Source: Pyrenophora tritici-repentis
Taxonomy: Eukaryota; Ascomycota; Dothideomycetes; Pleosporales; Pleosporaceae
Reading direction: 5' to 3'
Length of the DNA: 64,000 bases
Assembly (NCBI RefSeq): GCF_003171515.1
Contig: NC_089391.1
Location: forward strand, 1,054,001 to 1,118,000
Shown here: positions 38,627 to 49,815 of the stretch, one piece after another
Position numbering within the stretch: the stretch's first letter is position 1
How the letters are laid out: every line of letters begins with the position of its first letter
Notes under the pieces: generated by a model
The model's input: the letters and a program-made list of their open reading frames with translations, nothing else
Told to the model about the DNA's origin: nothing
Databases searched by the model: none
Made by a program: the position numbers and the translations under genes

Positions 38627-39547
38627 ATGCTGTGGCCTGGAGGTTTCTTGTCTCTTTTTTTTCTTTGGGGGGGGGTTTGGGTCGGCTTGGATCTTGGGGT
38701 AACGGACGGAAGGGCCTCACTTGGATAGAAACATGAGGTGGCTGGCGTTTGTGGGAGGCATTTTTCTCACGTCTGCATGGCAAGGCGTTTAGGTACGGGC
38801 ATCTTCATCTCAGATGAAGCGAGCATTTGGATAGTGGGTTGCTCACTAGCGGGAGGCAGTTCATGCTACGGCATTGCTACCCTAGATTCCTACAGACTCT
38901 AATTTCATCATTTCACATTCTACATGTTCTTGGCCTGCTTGACCTTTGCCTTGGCAGCCCTTCTCAATACTTGATCCTGCGTAAAATCCGTTGTTACATT
39001 CCAATACCGTCAAGCATGGTTTCGAAATTGCCGTGCTACCACAGGTACAACCCAAGACACGCGAATATGACAGACACGTCGGTACGTACTACGTCAACAT
39101 CGTGCAGATTAAGTATGGTCACAGTGCGAGGGTAAGACAGGGCGGCTGAGGAGCGATGATTTGTGCGGGGTATGTGGATGGTTGACTCGTGCGCGAGGCT
39201 GAGACCTATCTTTCCAACGGTCATGTTTGTGACTCGTCGAGTCCTTACCGCCTCGTATGCCTTGTGATACCTTGATAGTCGCTTGACGTTGGGACTTAAG
39301 CCATTTGTTCGGGTGGCTTGCGCCTGGTGGCTGAGTGCGGGGCAAATATGGACGCATGCCTTGCATGCCTCTACAGAGGATTAGCTGTCTGCACATCTGA
39401 GTAGTCTGTCGAGTAGTTTTGTTGAGGCAAGCTACAGAATGTAAGCCTGTCGCTAGTTTGGGTAATTCGGGCTCCTGTCGTGTGACCAGCGGAAGTGGTG
39501 CCGGGATTTGTCGGGGAGGTTCCGAGCTTCGTATCGAGTGTGCATGC
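38627..39547. other. intergenic region between convergent genes
   Basis: Between the 3' end of the alpha-glucosidase and the stop of the minus-strand NCS6 gene. Open frames here are short or run over the end of NCS6 in another frame. A T-rich run followed by nine or more G lies near 38652-38675. Confidence 0.5.
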
Positions 39548-40922
39548 TCATTTTCCCCCAACGGTCGTCGCCTCGAGCTCGTCACGAAGGCTGTTCAGAC
39601 TTACGTCTTGAACTTCGTATCCGACTTCAATCTTGTTCTTCGGTCGCGACTTGTTTAACCCCTCAAGAAGAACACAGGCTTTGCAAATGTCTTGGCTAGA
39701 AAGGTAGCCACACCTCTTGCACTGGCCCATTACCTGCTTGCTCGTCTTCTTTGGGGTGAAGCCTTTCTTTGGCTTGTTTCCGTTCGCCAGCGATACCGCG
39801 TCGCTCTGGCGACGTAGGTGTTGTTTGTTGCTGACACTTTTTGCTGTGATTTCGGTCTCGAGGTTGCTGTCGGCAGCAGCTTCGTTCTGCCTGAGCCGTG
39901 CCTCAACACTGGCCATGTCGCCGCCTGTGCTGCGTCCCTGAGCGCTTCCGCACCCGCCCTCTTCCTCTTCGGCGGCGGGTATGCTGCTCGAGCACATGCC
40001 CCCACATGCTTGGTCGCTGCCAGGCACCAATTTGGCCATGTCTTCACCACTCCTTACTACATCTAGGATAGCGCTTGGTCGAACACGCTCAAGATTCTTT
40101 ATCAGAGCCCGCGCGCTGCCGCGAAAAGCCTCGGGAGAGTATATGCATTCAGTACTGAAGTAGTCGAGGTTCTTGTGGTGCGCATACAGCACAATCTCCT
40201 TTTCGTATGCGTACTTCAGGGGCTTGCTACGCTTGATGTTTGTGTTGGACGCAGGATTTGCAGATGCAGAGGGTGTGGACGTGACTATCGAAGTTGTGCG
40301 CGATAAACGGGGTAGGTCGCCCCTCAGTACTGCTTTCGTTAGCGGTCGAGTCAGGAGTGGAACGATGATGCATGTACTCACAGTTCATCAATACAGTCTC
40401 AGCAACATCGTCGGCGTTATGCCCGGTGACCACGTGCCTCACCCCAAGTCTTGCAGCCCCGCGATCAAGCGCCTGCCGTCTGAAGACACCGCAGTAGGTG
40501 CAATTTCCCTTTTTGCCCACCTGCTCCACGACCTGGTCCATAGTCCATCCGTATAGCTCATCGTATCCCAATATGGTTAGTTCCATGCCATATTGCTCCG
40601 CATTCCTCTTGACAGTCTCCAGGCTGTCGTCACGGTAGCCTTTGATTCCCTCGTCGATTGATAGCAGGATAAGATCAAGTCCGTAGTCGTAGCGCTCGTT
40701 GAGTGTCTTGAGCACAGAGGCGAGCACAGTACTGTCTTTGCCGCCCGATGCGCCGATTGCAACTTTTTCACCCCGCTGGAAAAGGGCATTGGTGGTGATG
40801 GTGTGGTGGATCTCCGTCTCGAAAACGGAAATGAAGCATGTCTTGCACAGCTTGGAGTGATCCTTTGGCCTCAGGATCAGGGCACGATTCACGTTGCATA
40901 GGGCGCAGGATGCAGGTGCCAT
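39548..40922 (-). CDS. NCS6: cytoplasmic tRNA 2-thiolation protein 1 (adenylyltransferase)
   Basis: NCS6/CTU1 adenylates and thiolates the wobble uridine U34 of tRNA Lys, Glu and Gln in the cytosol, taking sulphur relayed by Urm1 and working with NCS2/CTU2. Exons 40382-40922 and 39548-40329 surround a 52-nt intron, giving 440 residues. N-terminal Zn motif CALCN...CKTC, PP-loop GASGGKDST near residue 58, [25 protein letters not shown] at the splice, then [26 protein letters not shown] and a C-terminal [16 protein letters not shown] zinc element are all visible. It is longer than yeast Ncs6 because of an acidic/Gln-rich insertion at about 300-370. The start at 40922 begins the conserved part; an upstream frame to 41111 is not. 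Confidence 0.95.
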
Positions 40923-42656
40923 GGTGGTGGTGGGAGGTAGTAGCCAAGCGTCATGTGAAGAGAACTGGTAGAGGAAATATTGCATGCGAGTCATTTTCCA
41001 CGTTGTGGGGCCCGAGCGGTGATCATGGAGGATTGGCAAACCCCATGCTAATCCCGTCTCACTCTCCCCTCCCCCCCCCTCCCCTCCCCTCCCGTCGTCT
41101 CTCCAAAACACATCCTGTTCTTGCTACAAGGCCCAGAACACGTCTTTGAACGTGCTGCCATGGCATTCCCTGCCTGCAGCCGCGCGCTTTCCCGTCCCAA
41201 CAAGGAAACCGGATTTGACCGATGTTTGTGCGCGACATAAAGCGCCAATGTTTCGAGAGTCGACATGCATCTCCATACGGCATTTCCCGCATAAAGTTCC
41301 ACGACACATGGTATGCAAGGTGCGGAGATGCAATACAGGCACGAATTGGACCCTTGGCTACGACCACAAAAGAAAGCCTGTCCTGCTTGGCGTCGCGTGT
41401 TGGATCGTCGACTGTCAGGTACACCATCGGCAAGGCACCGGCAGATACGGACATGCCCACCCACTCACTGCCTTGAATACGACCGGAGGTCTGCAGTTCC
41501 TGACGCCTATCCCATTGGTGTGTGGCTGTGATTCTTTTCGCCTCATGCGTCACTAGCGAGCGGAAATCTACCTCACGGCTCGGCGCTATTCGCGTGCTCA
41601 CTGTCGCTCCTTTTAGGAACAGTTCACCCTATGCGAGATTGCACTGACCCGCCTCGTGTTATGACGATCTGCTAGGTCCATTGCGCATGTCTGCGAGGCA
41701 TATGTTGATGCTGACTATCGAAAACACATGTCCACGACCAATGCCATGTTCAGGTAAAGCTTCATAGTATCGAAAGTCAGGAAGCAACTCCGCGGCAATA
41801 CTATGATAGCGCTCTTGTACCTGGTAGTAGGGAGTTGGTGATGAAGATCCCAGCGCCGGCCAACCCAAAACCCGGACACGGGGACACATACTGTCAGACG
41901 AGTCATACACAGTTCGCATTCGCAATCCGGTGACGGGAGAAGCCATGCTCGGTGGAAGTCGTCAACAGGAGATGGCGTCTAGGACTACATCGGTTCCAGG
42001 TCGGCGACACCGTGTCGACTTTCTCTGCCGCGACCGATACGACTGATTGGCCGTACCGTACGGCACCAAAGCAGGGCTCAACGTCAGATTCCGCAAGTCT
42101 ACCTTAGTTGTACACACACACGAGGTAGGTTCTCGGCCATGCCCTGCAGCAAAACTCTTCTCGAAGGAAAAAGCAAGAGTTTGGTACACCAAACAAGCCT
42201 TTGCCCCCTCTTCCATCAGAATGAACTCATCATCGGCGAGCCAACGTCATCCTGGGGTACGAGCGATAAACTTTGGTATAAAACTAGACGGGGGTGTTCA
42301 GGTGCCAGATCGTGTACTAGCTGGGTTAGTAGGCATAAAACACTTTAGCACATGGCATCGGTGCACGTTAGCGCCACGTTATTCGTTGACAGTTGCGCCG
42401 CTAACCTTAATTACCTGGTCGACCTACGAACGTCTCCCGTTTTGAAAATGAACTTGGAGGTAACTGTCGATCTGAATGCCTGCAGGGTGCCGTAGACCCT
42501 TCTACCTAATACTTCGCCGACAATCTATACTTTGTATGATCTTCATCCTGCAGAAGACGTCGAGTATAAGGTCGAGGGGGAACGTCTACGGACATCACGA
42601 TATCAGCCTCTCCAGCTGTACCTAATACACTCCTTGAACATTTCTTTCACATCACC
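40923..42656. other. divergent intergenic region, NCS6 to RGS gene
   Basis: About 1.7 kb. Overlapping open frames of 130-180 codons occur on both strands at 41048-41601, but they mirror each other and match nothing known, so I call none. A C-rich CCCCTCCCC tract is near 41070-41092. Confidence 0.45.
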
Positions 42657-44581
42657 ATGGAGTACCAGCTCGCTCTCGACCGCATAGGTTGGACCTATGT
42701 CTCTATTTTCATTGTTTGGAACACTTTGTTGGCATCAGGTCTCACATTCCTATGGCTCAACCGGCAGCACCCTACACTTCGCATGCGCAGGCTGCCAGTC
42801 TTGTTCACTGGCATCATTGCACTTCACATCTACGGCACTCTTTGCTGCCTTGGTACGTAGCCCGCAGCTTTCTACGACTACCCCTTGCTAATTTGTCGAT
42901 AGCATACCCATTTGGTGCAGCCTTCCCGTGCTCAGTCGTCTTCTGGATGATGTCGATTGCTGTTCCACTAGGTATGGCTTTATTCCATGCGTCCAACAGT
43001 CAGTTTCTGCACCTCGCCAGTCGTCAGAAGCGCTTTGCACACATGAGCTCTTTGAAGGACCACGAGCCGATCGATGAAAAGAAGGCCCAGGAAGTTTCCA
43101 ACAGCCGGTGGAAGCGCATCATGAATGGAGTCGAGCGTGCCGACAATATCGAGCGGACCCTTATCTTCATTGGTATGGGCATGATAGCTCAGGTAAGTGA
43201 CTTGTTTTACGTTTTTTTGATACGATTCTAACATGACGGCAAGGTTTTATTGGTTCTCTTCGTTTTTCTCGCATCAGAGAAGTTTCATCCAGGTTGGGGC
43301 ATTTTCGATTACACAATCAAAGGCACCGGTATGGAAGCGACGGCCAACTGTGTCAAGGGCTGGGAGTGGTGGCTGTCAATTGTCTGGCAGTTATTCTGGT
43401 CCTGGGTCTACGCACCCTGGATTCTGTTCAAGTCCCGCAGCATCAAGGACGTCCACGGTTGGCGGCTACAGACCATCTGCTGCTGCCTTGTTGGCCTGCC
43501 CGCATCTCCTCTTTGGCTCGCTGGTCTCTACACTCCCCAGTTTGCCCCTATCAACGCAGTGTTCCCTCCGCCTGTCTGGTTCGCCGTCTGCTTCGGCATG
43601 ATGGAGGTTTTCAGCATCGGCTTCCCAATTGTCAACCTGCTGAGGAGTAAGAGACTTGCTCAAGAGACACTTGATGCTATCGCCGACTGGGAGACACGTC
43701 AAGCAGCCGCTGGTCTGAACGAGACTACCGACCAATACAAGACTGGTGACTCGCTCACTACGACTATCACGGTCAAGTCTGCTGGCGATATCAGCTACAG
43801 CATGCAGTCATTTGAGTCACACAAGTCGGATATCTTGACCATGACTGCCTTGGAGAACGCGCTTCGAACCAACGCATTGCCACTCCTTGAGTTTGCCGCT
43901 CTGAAGGACTTTTCTGGCGAAAACGTCAGCTTCCTTACCCACGTTGCCGATTGGCGACGCTACTGGTTTACACCAAAGTCGAACACAGCTGAGCACCGCC
44001 GCCACCAGTTCGTCGCTGCTACACGCATCTACGCTCATTTCATCTCTCTTGAATTTTCCGAATTCCCCATCAACATCTCATCCAAAGAGATGAAGCGTCT
44101 CCATGTCATCTTTTCGCAAACTGCACACTTTCTCTACAGCCACCGTTCAGGCTCGATTACTTCTTCGCTCAGCGACAAGGCCACTCCTTTCGACAACGTC
44201 ATGCCAGATGATGCCTCAGATTCACCCTTCAACAGCGACAGCGATCGCAGCAACAGCAGCGCATCATCTCATGAGCTCAAGGCACCGCCCAGCCCCATGT
44301 CGCCTACGACGCCCGTCTGCCTTGATAGGCTGGGACGTGCGAACCTCAAGGCTGTTTCCAACATGGAGGAGCTGCATGAGGATGCGATGCTGGCCGAGGT
44401 GGAGATTCCAGATGCTTTCACCGAGATGGTATTCGATGCTGCCGAGAAGGAGATCAAGTACCTCGTCTTAACCAACACTTGGCCAAAGTTTGTCAACCTT
44501 GGACGTGCAAACAGCCAGCTTACCAAGGATAGCGATGCCGAGAAGGGCAACGCATGGATGCGCAAGCTGCTTTGCAATTAG
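42657..44581 (+). CDS. seven-TM protein with C-terminal RGS domain
   Basis: Regulator of G-protein signalling with an N-terminal receptor-like membrane domain, as in fungal class VI GPCR/GprK and Magnaporthe Rgs7-type proteins. Exons 42657-42852, 42903-43192 and 43244-44581 (50- and 51-nt introns) give 607 residues. Membrane segments occupy roughly residues 10-330, including VSIFIVWNTLLASGLTFLW, AQVLLVLFVFLAS and WWLSIVWQLFWSWVYAPW. The RGS-like region starts with LENALRTNALPLLEFAALKDFSGENVSF (near 400) and resumes after a Ser-rich insertion (about 495-530) with IPDAFTEMVFDAAEKEI. It should accelerate GTP hydrolysis on G-alpha at the plasma membrane. The insert splits the RGS domain, which is usual in this group. 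Confidence 0.88.
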
Positions 44582-44633
44582 TGGCAGCATCATTCGAATA
44601 AACGGCCTTTTGTGATTAAGATTGATACCCCTG

Positions 44634-44694
<61 letters not shown>
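44634..44694. repeat. (CTA)20 microsatellite
   Basis: About twenty uninterrupted CTA units, 53 bases after the RGS stop codon, so probably in its 3' untranslated region. Length is likely variable between strains. Confidence 0.95.
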
Positions 44695-45004
44695 ATAACT
44701 ATTATAAATAATACACTCGCTTTCCACAGCTGCTTCTTCTTCATACATGATGTTGATGTTGATGTTGTTGCGACCGATGCAACTGCCGAAAATGCGGATC
44801 CACGATCCACGATGACGTCTGCATTGCACTTGGACATGTTTGGATGTTCATGACAACCTGCAGCGCTCTACGTAAGATGTCCGGTATCACCGAGAGAATT
44901 TAGTGTGGGACTTGGATCTAGAGCGATCCAAGTCAGAGATTGGTTGTGGCGGCGCGATGATGTTCATGATGATGTTGATGATAATAGCGGGTTGCAAAAG
45001 TTGG

Positions 45005-45010
45005 TATAAA
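45005..45010 (+). promoter_or_regulatory. TATA box of the SDR gene
   Basis: TATAAA 65 bases upstream of the ATG at 45075, in the sequence GGTATAAACATGG. Confidence 0.6.
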
Positions 45011-45074
45011 CATGGACATGTCCAACCAAGCTCTACACTCATAGCAACACCATCATCCACTCTATACCTTTACC

Positions 45075-45851
45075 ATGTCTCTCAAATACAACAAGGTTCT
45101 TGTGCTAGGCGCGACATCCGGCATCGGCTGGGCGCTGGCGGAGAAGATTGTGCAAGACGGCAAACAGGCCATCATCGTCGGACGGCGGCAAGAAAAGCTA
45201 GACGAATTCCAGAAGAAGCACGGCAGCGACAAGGTCGACAGCTTCGTCATGGACATTACCAAGCTCGACCAGATCCCGCAATTCGTCAAGGATGTAACGA
45301 GCAAGCACCCCGATCTTGACTGCGTATTCCTCAACTCGGGCATCCAGCGCGGCTTCGACTTTTCCAAGCCCGAAACGGTGGACTTGGATGTGCTAGAATT
45401 GGAGTTTAGGACAAACTACCTGTCGTACATGCATCTCACAACGGCATTAATCCCGTTCCTGCAGAAGCAAGACAAGGAGACGTCGCTCATCTACACGACA
45501 TCTGGTCTCGCACTCATGCCGCTACCGCGGTGTCCCAACTACTGCGCGTCGAAAGCAGCTCTCCATCACATGATCCTGGTGCTTCGCCACCAACTAGCAA
45601 ACGGACCCGGAAACATCAAAGTGGTTGAAATCTTCCCCCCAGCCGTGCAGACGGAACTGCACGACGCCAAGCACCAGCCGGACATCAAGGACGGCGGCAA
45701 CATTGGCATGCCGCTGGGCGAATTCACAGACGAAGCGTGGAAGGGCTTGGTCGAGGGCAAGGAGCAGATTCCGGTGGGGTTTGTGACAAAGGCTTTTGAC
45801 GCGTTTGAGAATAAGAGACAGGATATGTATAAGCAGATTTTCCTGTCGTAA
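45075..45851 (+). CDS. short-chain dehydrogenase/reductase, DltE-like
   Basis: Classical SDR oxidoreductase of 258 residues in a single exon. The Rossmann nucleotide-binding motif GATSGIG is at 12-18, with GRR at 36-38 suggesting NADP(H) preference. The catalytic set is Asn114, Ser143, Tyr156 and Lys160 in YCASK. The usual NNAG is NSG (87-89), a tolerated variant of this group. The late segment FPPAVQTELHD matches the DltE/COG3967-like branch. It is probably cytosolic. Substrate is unknown; neighbours give no pathway hint. Confidence 0.92.
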   Translation: MSLKYNKVLVLGATSGIGWALAEKIVQDGKQAIIVGRRQEKLDEFQKKHGSDKVDSFVMDITKLDQIPQFVKDVTSKHPDLDCVFLNSGIQRGFDFSKPETVDLDVLELEFRTNYLSYMHLTTALIPFLQKQDKETSLIYTTSGLALMPLPRCPNYCASKAALHHMILVLRHQLANGPGNIKVVEIFPPAVQTELHDAKHQPDIKDGGNIGMPLGEFTDEAWKGLVEGKEQIPVGFVTKAFDAFENKRQDMYKQIFLS

Positions 45852-46330
45852 GTATGTAAGTTGATTGATTGACTTTTGTCATTCGGGTGCATGGGTGCGT
45901 GGTTTGGGTTGTTCCCTGTTCAGACGATATCGGTAACTTTGGTTACAGTTGGACCCTGGCTGATGGGTAGGGATTTGGGACGTTGTGAAAGGTCCAGGGT
46001 TAAACTATAATGTATAAAAAGCTGCTGATTGATTTTTGCGTGGTACCTTGGGTGACAGTACCCGTGCGTTGATGAGGTGACGGACGGGCGAAGCACAGCC
46101 CCATTGCGGCGCAGTCGTTCCGGGTCGGGTTGCCGCTAAGCAGCTCCCGCCCCCAAACCACTGTATCAAGTTGACCCAAAGGTGCCCAAACTCGTCTTCA
46201 CCGCATTCTCTGCTCTTCACGCAAACAATATACCCCCCTGTAACCTTAAAAAGCTCGTGAAAGCCAACAAAACGGTCGTTTATCTACATCTGCACTGGAT
46301 ATAGCAGCCAGATTCGGGCAACGGTTCAAC
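45852..46330. other. intergenic region, SDR to SH3 gene
   Basis: No gene. It holds the SDR 3' end and the promoter of the SH3 gene; AACCTTAAAAAGCTC near 46240 may serve as a weak TATA. Confidence 0.45.
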
Positions 46331-47124
46331 ATGACGGACAGCTTCAAGAATGCGATGATCAACCGGGCGCTCGGCGACATCAAGAATGTAAGTCGACATC
46401 ACCCATAAGCCTCGGTCGCTCTATTTACCAACAACACACGCGGTAGAACCTCCAATTCCTCGTCGAATCAAACGTGCTCAGCTCGGCGCAACACGATGCC
46501 ATATCATCGCAACTGCCCGTCTCAGCCGAGAACAGCGCGCGCGCCCTCCCCGTTGTGCCAACGCAGCAACTGGCGCAGATGAGCGTGCAAAGCTCGCCAA
46601 CACCGCCGCCAGAGAAGAAGCACAGCAACGTCGGCTACTACGCCGACACGACGACGACGACGACCAACGCCCCGCCGCCTGCCTACCCCTCTGTGCCCGC
46701 CGCGCCTGTTGGACCTCCCGTGCTCGCCTACGCCTCGGCCATGTACCAGTATAACGCGCAGGACGCGGGCGACCTGGCCCTCATGCCCAACGACAAGGTC
46801 GTCGTCACAGAGTATATGAACAACGAGTGGTGGAAGGGGCGTAACGAGCGCACGGGCATGGAGGGAATCTTCCCCGCTAGCTATGTACGCAAGGAGGAAA
46901 AGGCCGTTATGCCCGCTTACACGCCTTCTGCTACTCCTGCGCCTAGCAACTACGGCAATATGCCACTGGATGTGGCGTCGGGTGCTCAGGCTCAGCAGCA
47001 GCCGGCGGGTGAGCCCAGCAAGATGGAGGCGAATGGCAAGAAGTTTGGCAAGAAATTGGGCAATGCTGCCATTTTCGGTGCAGGTGCGACTATTGGTGGC
47101 AAGATTGTTAATGGGATATTTTAA
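46331..47124 (+). CDS. SH3-domain protein, Lsb1/Pin3-like
   Basis: Small adaptor of 244 residues resembling yeast Lsb1/Lsb2(Pin3), which bind the WASP homologue Las17 and regulate actin patches and endocytosis. Exons 46331-46387 and 46447-47124 around a 59-nt intron. Residues 1-60 are helical (MTDSFKNAMINRALGDIKN opens the protein), followed by a Pro-rich linker with a TTTTTT run, then one SH3 domain at about 125-180 (AMYQYNAQDAGDLALMPND, EWWKGRN, GIFPASYV). The C-terminus ends in a glycine-rich GAGATIGGKIVNGIF that may associate with membranes. The short first exon was chosen because it restores the conserved N-terminus. Confidence 0.88.
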
Positions 47125-47510
47125 CGCTTACCCGTCTTTACAGGTGCTACGATTGGAGGGAATATTGTCAACTCCATCTTTTGAGAGGGAGTTGGGTGAG
47201 AAGTCTTGGGTTGAGTTGGTATATGGGGACTTTGTGATTGGCGTTTTTAGGTCTTTGGGGAGGGGACTCATCTTTTCCTGTTTGGTATTTCTTCTAGGTT
47301 ACCTGTCGCGATGAGAGGCCAAATAATTATGACGTTTACTTGATCAATCGGCGTTTTGTTGACGCTTCAATACTCCGTTTGCGCAATCACATACCCCTTC
47401 TCACTCCTCGTTTGCACATCCACACGCCTTCCTTTCTTCCTGCGCACCCCCCAAGCACAAGAGTCACCTCACTTACAACATCCTACAACTACTACATCCC
47501 ACACACACTC
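47125..47510. other. intergenic region
   Basis: Just after the SH3 stop codon, near 47142-47175, lies GGTGCTACGATTGGAGGGAATATTGTCAA-like sequence that repeats the last coding bases of the SH3 gene in diverged form, a small duplicated end or alternative 3' exon. No other feature is seen. Confidence 0.45.
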
Positions 47511-48892
47511 ATGGCCCAAAGACAAAGCCAACCAAGCCCTCCACACACCGCCAAGCAGCCAGACAATCCAACAATCCAACAACTCTCCCTCTACAGAAAC
47601 CTATCGTAAGCCTCACCACCACCATCCTCAACCCCTCCTCTCTAACCCACTCCTTTCTCACAGCGTCTACGCCCACGCCCTCGTCCTCTTCAACACCCTC
47701 GGCATCCCCCTCTCCAACGCCGTCGTCCTCGAATTCTACTTCTCAACGTTGTTTGCTACACGCTCGCTCGTTGCGGTCGCTGGCGTGGTGGCGCTGCAGG
47801 GGGTTGGTGTGAAGTTGGGGGTGGGGTGCGTGTGGTATTCGTGGAGGGAGGGTGAGAGGAGACGGTGGAAGAGGGGGAAGGGGATAGTAAAAGGGGTGTT
47901 TGGATTAGGTGCTATACTGGCTTGTGGGTGTATGTTTGCACTCGCCTTTTACGACGGCGGAGGGGAGAAGAGGGCGACGAGTTATACAGCTGTGCTGGCG
48001 CTGAGAGGTGTAGGCATAGGATTTGGTTTAGGTGTTGTGGGTGCAGTTAGTAGGGAGGTTGTCAAGAGTCATTACAGGGGCGATGCCGGTGTTGTGGGGT
48101 TACAATCTGGGTTTGCGGGTGGGCTGGGGGCGGTTGTGTATACGAGTGTTGTGAGGGTTGGGTTTAGTCGTGAGCATGAGGGGTGGGCTGGATTGGTGAG
48201 TGGAGGGGTTATGGTGGGGACGTTGGGGGGTGGCTTTGATCTTGCTTATGCCTTATCCTGCTTCGACGACTGACACTGATGGGAAAGATGGAAGGAGGGA
48301 AACCAGATCCTGCGTGAAGGCAGCACCGTACCTCTTCCTCCCCGTCTACATCCTCATCACATCCCTTATCCCCGTATACCCCCTCTTCCTCCCCTTACTT
48401 CTCACACAACCCCCCTCCCTCCTTTACCCAGATAAAGCAACAACCCCCCTGCTCATCCTCCTCGCCACCGCAGCACTTAGTTCCTCTCTCTGCGGCAATA
48501 TGCGTGTTGTAAAACGCATAGGTGCAATCACCATCTTCGTTGCTGCTGCGGGACTGGCGGGCGCTGTTGTATTAGTTGCGCCTATGGCGTGGGGGAACGG
48601 TGTAGTTGCAATGGTGCTAGCGGCGGTTTATGGGATAGGGCTTGGCGCCGTAGTGGTGGTGAATGCCATGGTTTGGGAGATTTACTTGGGGAAGAGGGAT
48701 AGGGGGTTGAGAAGACTTATTTTAGGGATTATAGAGGGGGTGGTGGCTGCAGGGGCGATTGTCGGGGCTGCAGCGGTGTTGGAGGGACAGGAGAATGGAG
48801 TGAGGGTTTGGGGTAAGATTCTCGGAGCATTGTTAATTGGGGGAGGTGTTTTGGGATGGGGTTGGGAGTGGATGGGTCGTGTGTATGGGTGA
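47511..48892 (+). CDS. multi-pass membrane protein, MFS-like
   Basis: Probable transporter of 399 residues with about ten or eleven hydrophobic segments; the family is uncertain but the layout resembles the major facilitator superfamily. Proposed exons are 47511-47605, 47664-48195 and 48320-48892. The first intron (58 nt) is clear. The second needs donor GTGAGT at 48196 and acceptor GAAG at 48316-48319, 124 nt, long for this window, with a CTGAC branch-like site. Without it the frame ends at 48273, so a frameshift is the alternative. Conserved-looking patches include LRGVGIGFGLG and SHYRGDAGVVGLQSGFAGG. The third part has further spans such as MVLAAVYGIGLGAVVVV. Its G/T-rich strand bias differs from the preceding genes. 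Confidence 0.6.
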
Positions 48893-49815
48893 GGAGTTTG
48901 ATTGTATTAGTTTTTATTGGAACAAGGTCCCTCTAGTAGTATAACTACTGTGGATAACCGAGTGAGAGGGACAAGGCGGGGTGGCTGCAACGTATTGTAT
49001 TGACTATCATCTCGAGTGTCACAGACTTTGACTGTTGTGGTGGGTGCTATTGCCCACCGGGCAGTGCCTGCCACACCAGCATATCATGTGACTCTCAAGC
49101 ACCTTCTACGCTGGACTGAACCCAGATATTCTCAACAGTTTTGCTATTTCTTCAGCTCTTGAATTCATCAGCATCAGTAGTTGTGGTAACAATAAGTGGG
49201 CCCGAGTAAGCAGACATTACTGATAGCATGTAGCATATTGTTATTGTCTTGAAACGACCCCGCACGGAACCCGTCGGCTCGCATTCTACACCGGATGAGC
49301 TAGTGAGAAGCGAGCTGCCCATTTCAGAAAATACCCTTCAGGAGGCTAGCGTGCACGGACCGGCAAAATCGGTATCAATAAAAGCCTACAGTATGTGCCT
49401 TAGGTTATTGACTATGGTATACATAGGTAATTACAATGCCTTAAGTACCCCTAACAGCCAGCCCTTTCCCCGGCAGCCCTGGACCTTGATGGTCTTGTGT
49501 ACCCTTCTTACTAAATATCACGCACAGCGATCAAGCAAGGTTTGGCATAGATACTTCACCCATGTCCATAGTAAGTACAGGTAAACTTTCCGGTCAACTG
49601 CATGTTGCGGGCCGATACTGACGCCACTTTCCATATTAAAGTTTCGTAAAGGGGAAGATTGCTGACAAGGTCGGCAATGAAAAATGCAAGAACCGATGGG
49701 AAGCACATGTGATGGCGCTATATAATAAAGGTTGCTGGAAGTAACTGCAAAGGCGTAGCTGATTTCGCATCTCGCCTTCCAACAATCTATTATCAACTGA
49801 CCTATTCTGCGAACT
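48893..49815. other. gene-free interval
   Basis: No supportable gene. A TATATAA box at 49719-49725 lies 91 bases before the next ATG. Confidence 0.5.
49719..49725 (+). promoter_or_regulatory. TATA box of the isochorismatase-fold gene
   Basis: TATATAA in CGCTATATAATAAAGG, 91 bases upstream of the ATG at 49816. Confidence 0.5.

Larger units (their letters stand above)
44582..45074. other. intergenic region with CTA microsatellite and SDR promoter
   Basis: Contains a (CTA)20 repeat just beyond the RGS gene, GATGATGTTGAT-type short repeats near 44745-44770 and 44955-44985, and a TATAAA box at 45005-45010. Confidence 0.5.

Noticed and set aside
39109..39585. 158-codon minus-strand frame beside NCS6
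   Set aside because: It overlaps the end of NCS6 in another frame and has no recognisable content.
41059..41601. 180-codon minus-strand frame and a 136-codon plus-strand frame over the same bases
   Set aside because: The frames mirror each other in GC-rich promoter DNA and neither resembles a known protein.
49120..49145. TCTCAACA string as another LTR end
   Set aside because: The preceding 55 bases do not match the LTR, so the eight-base match is chance.
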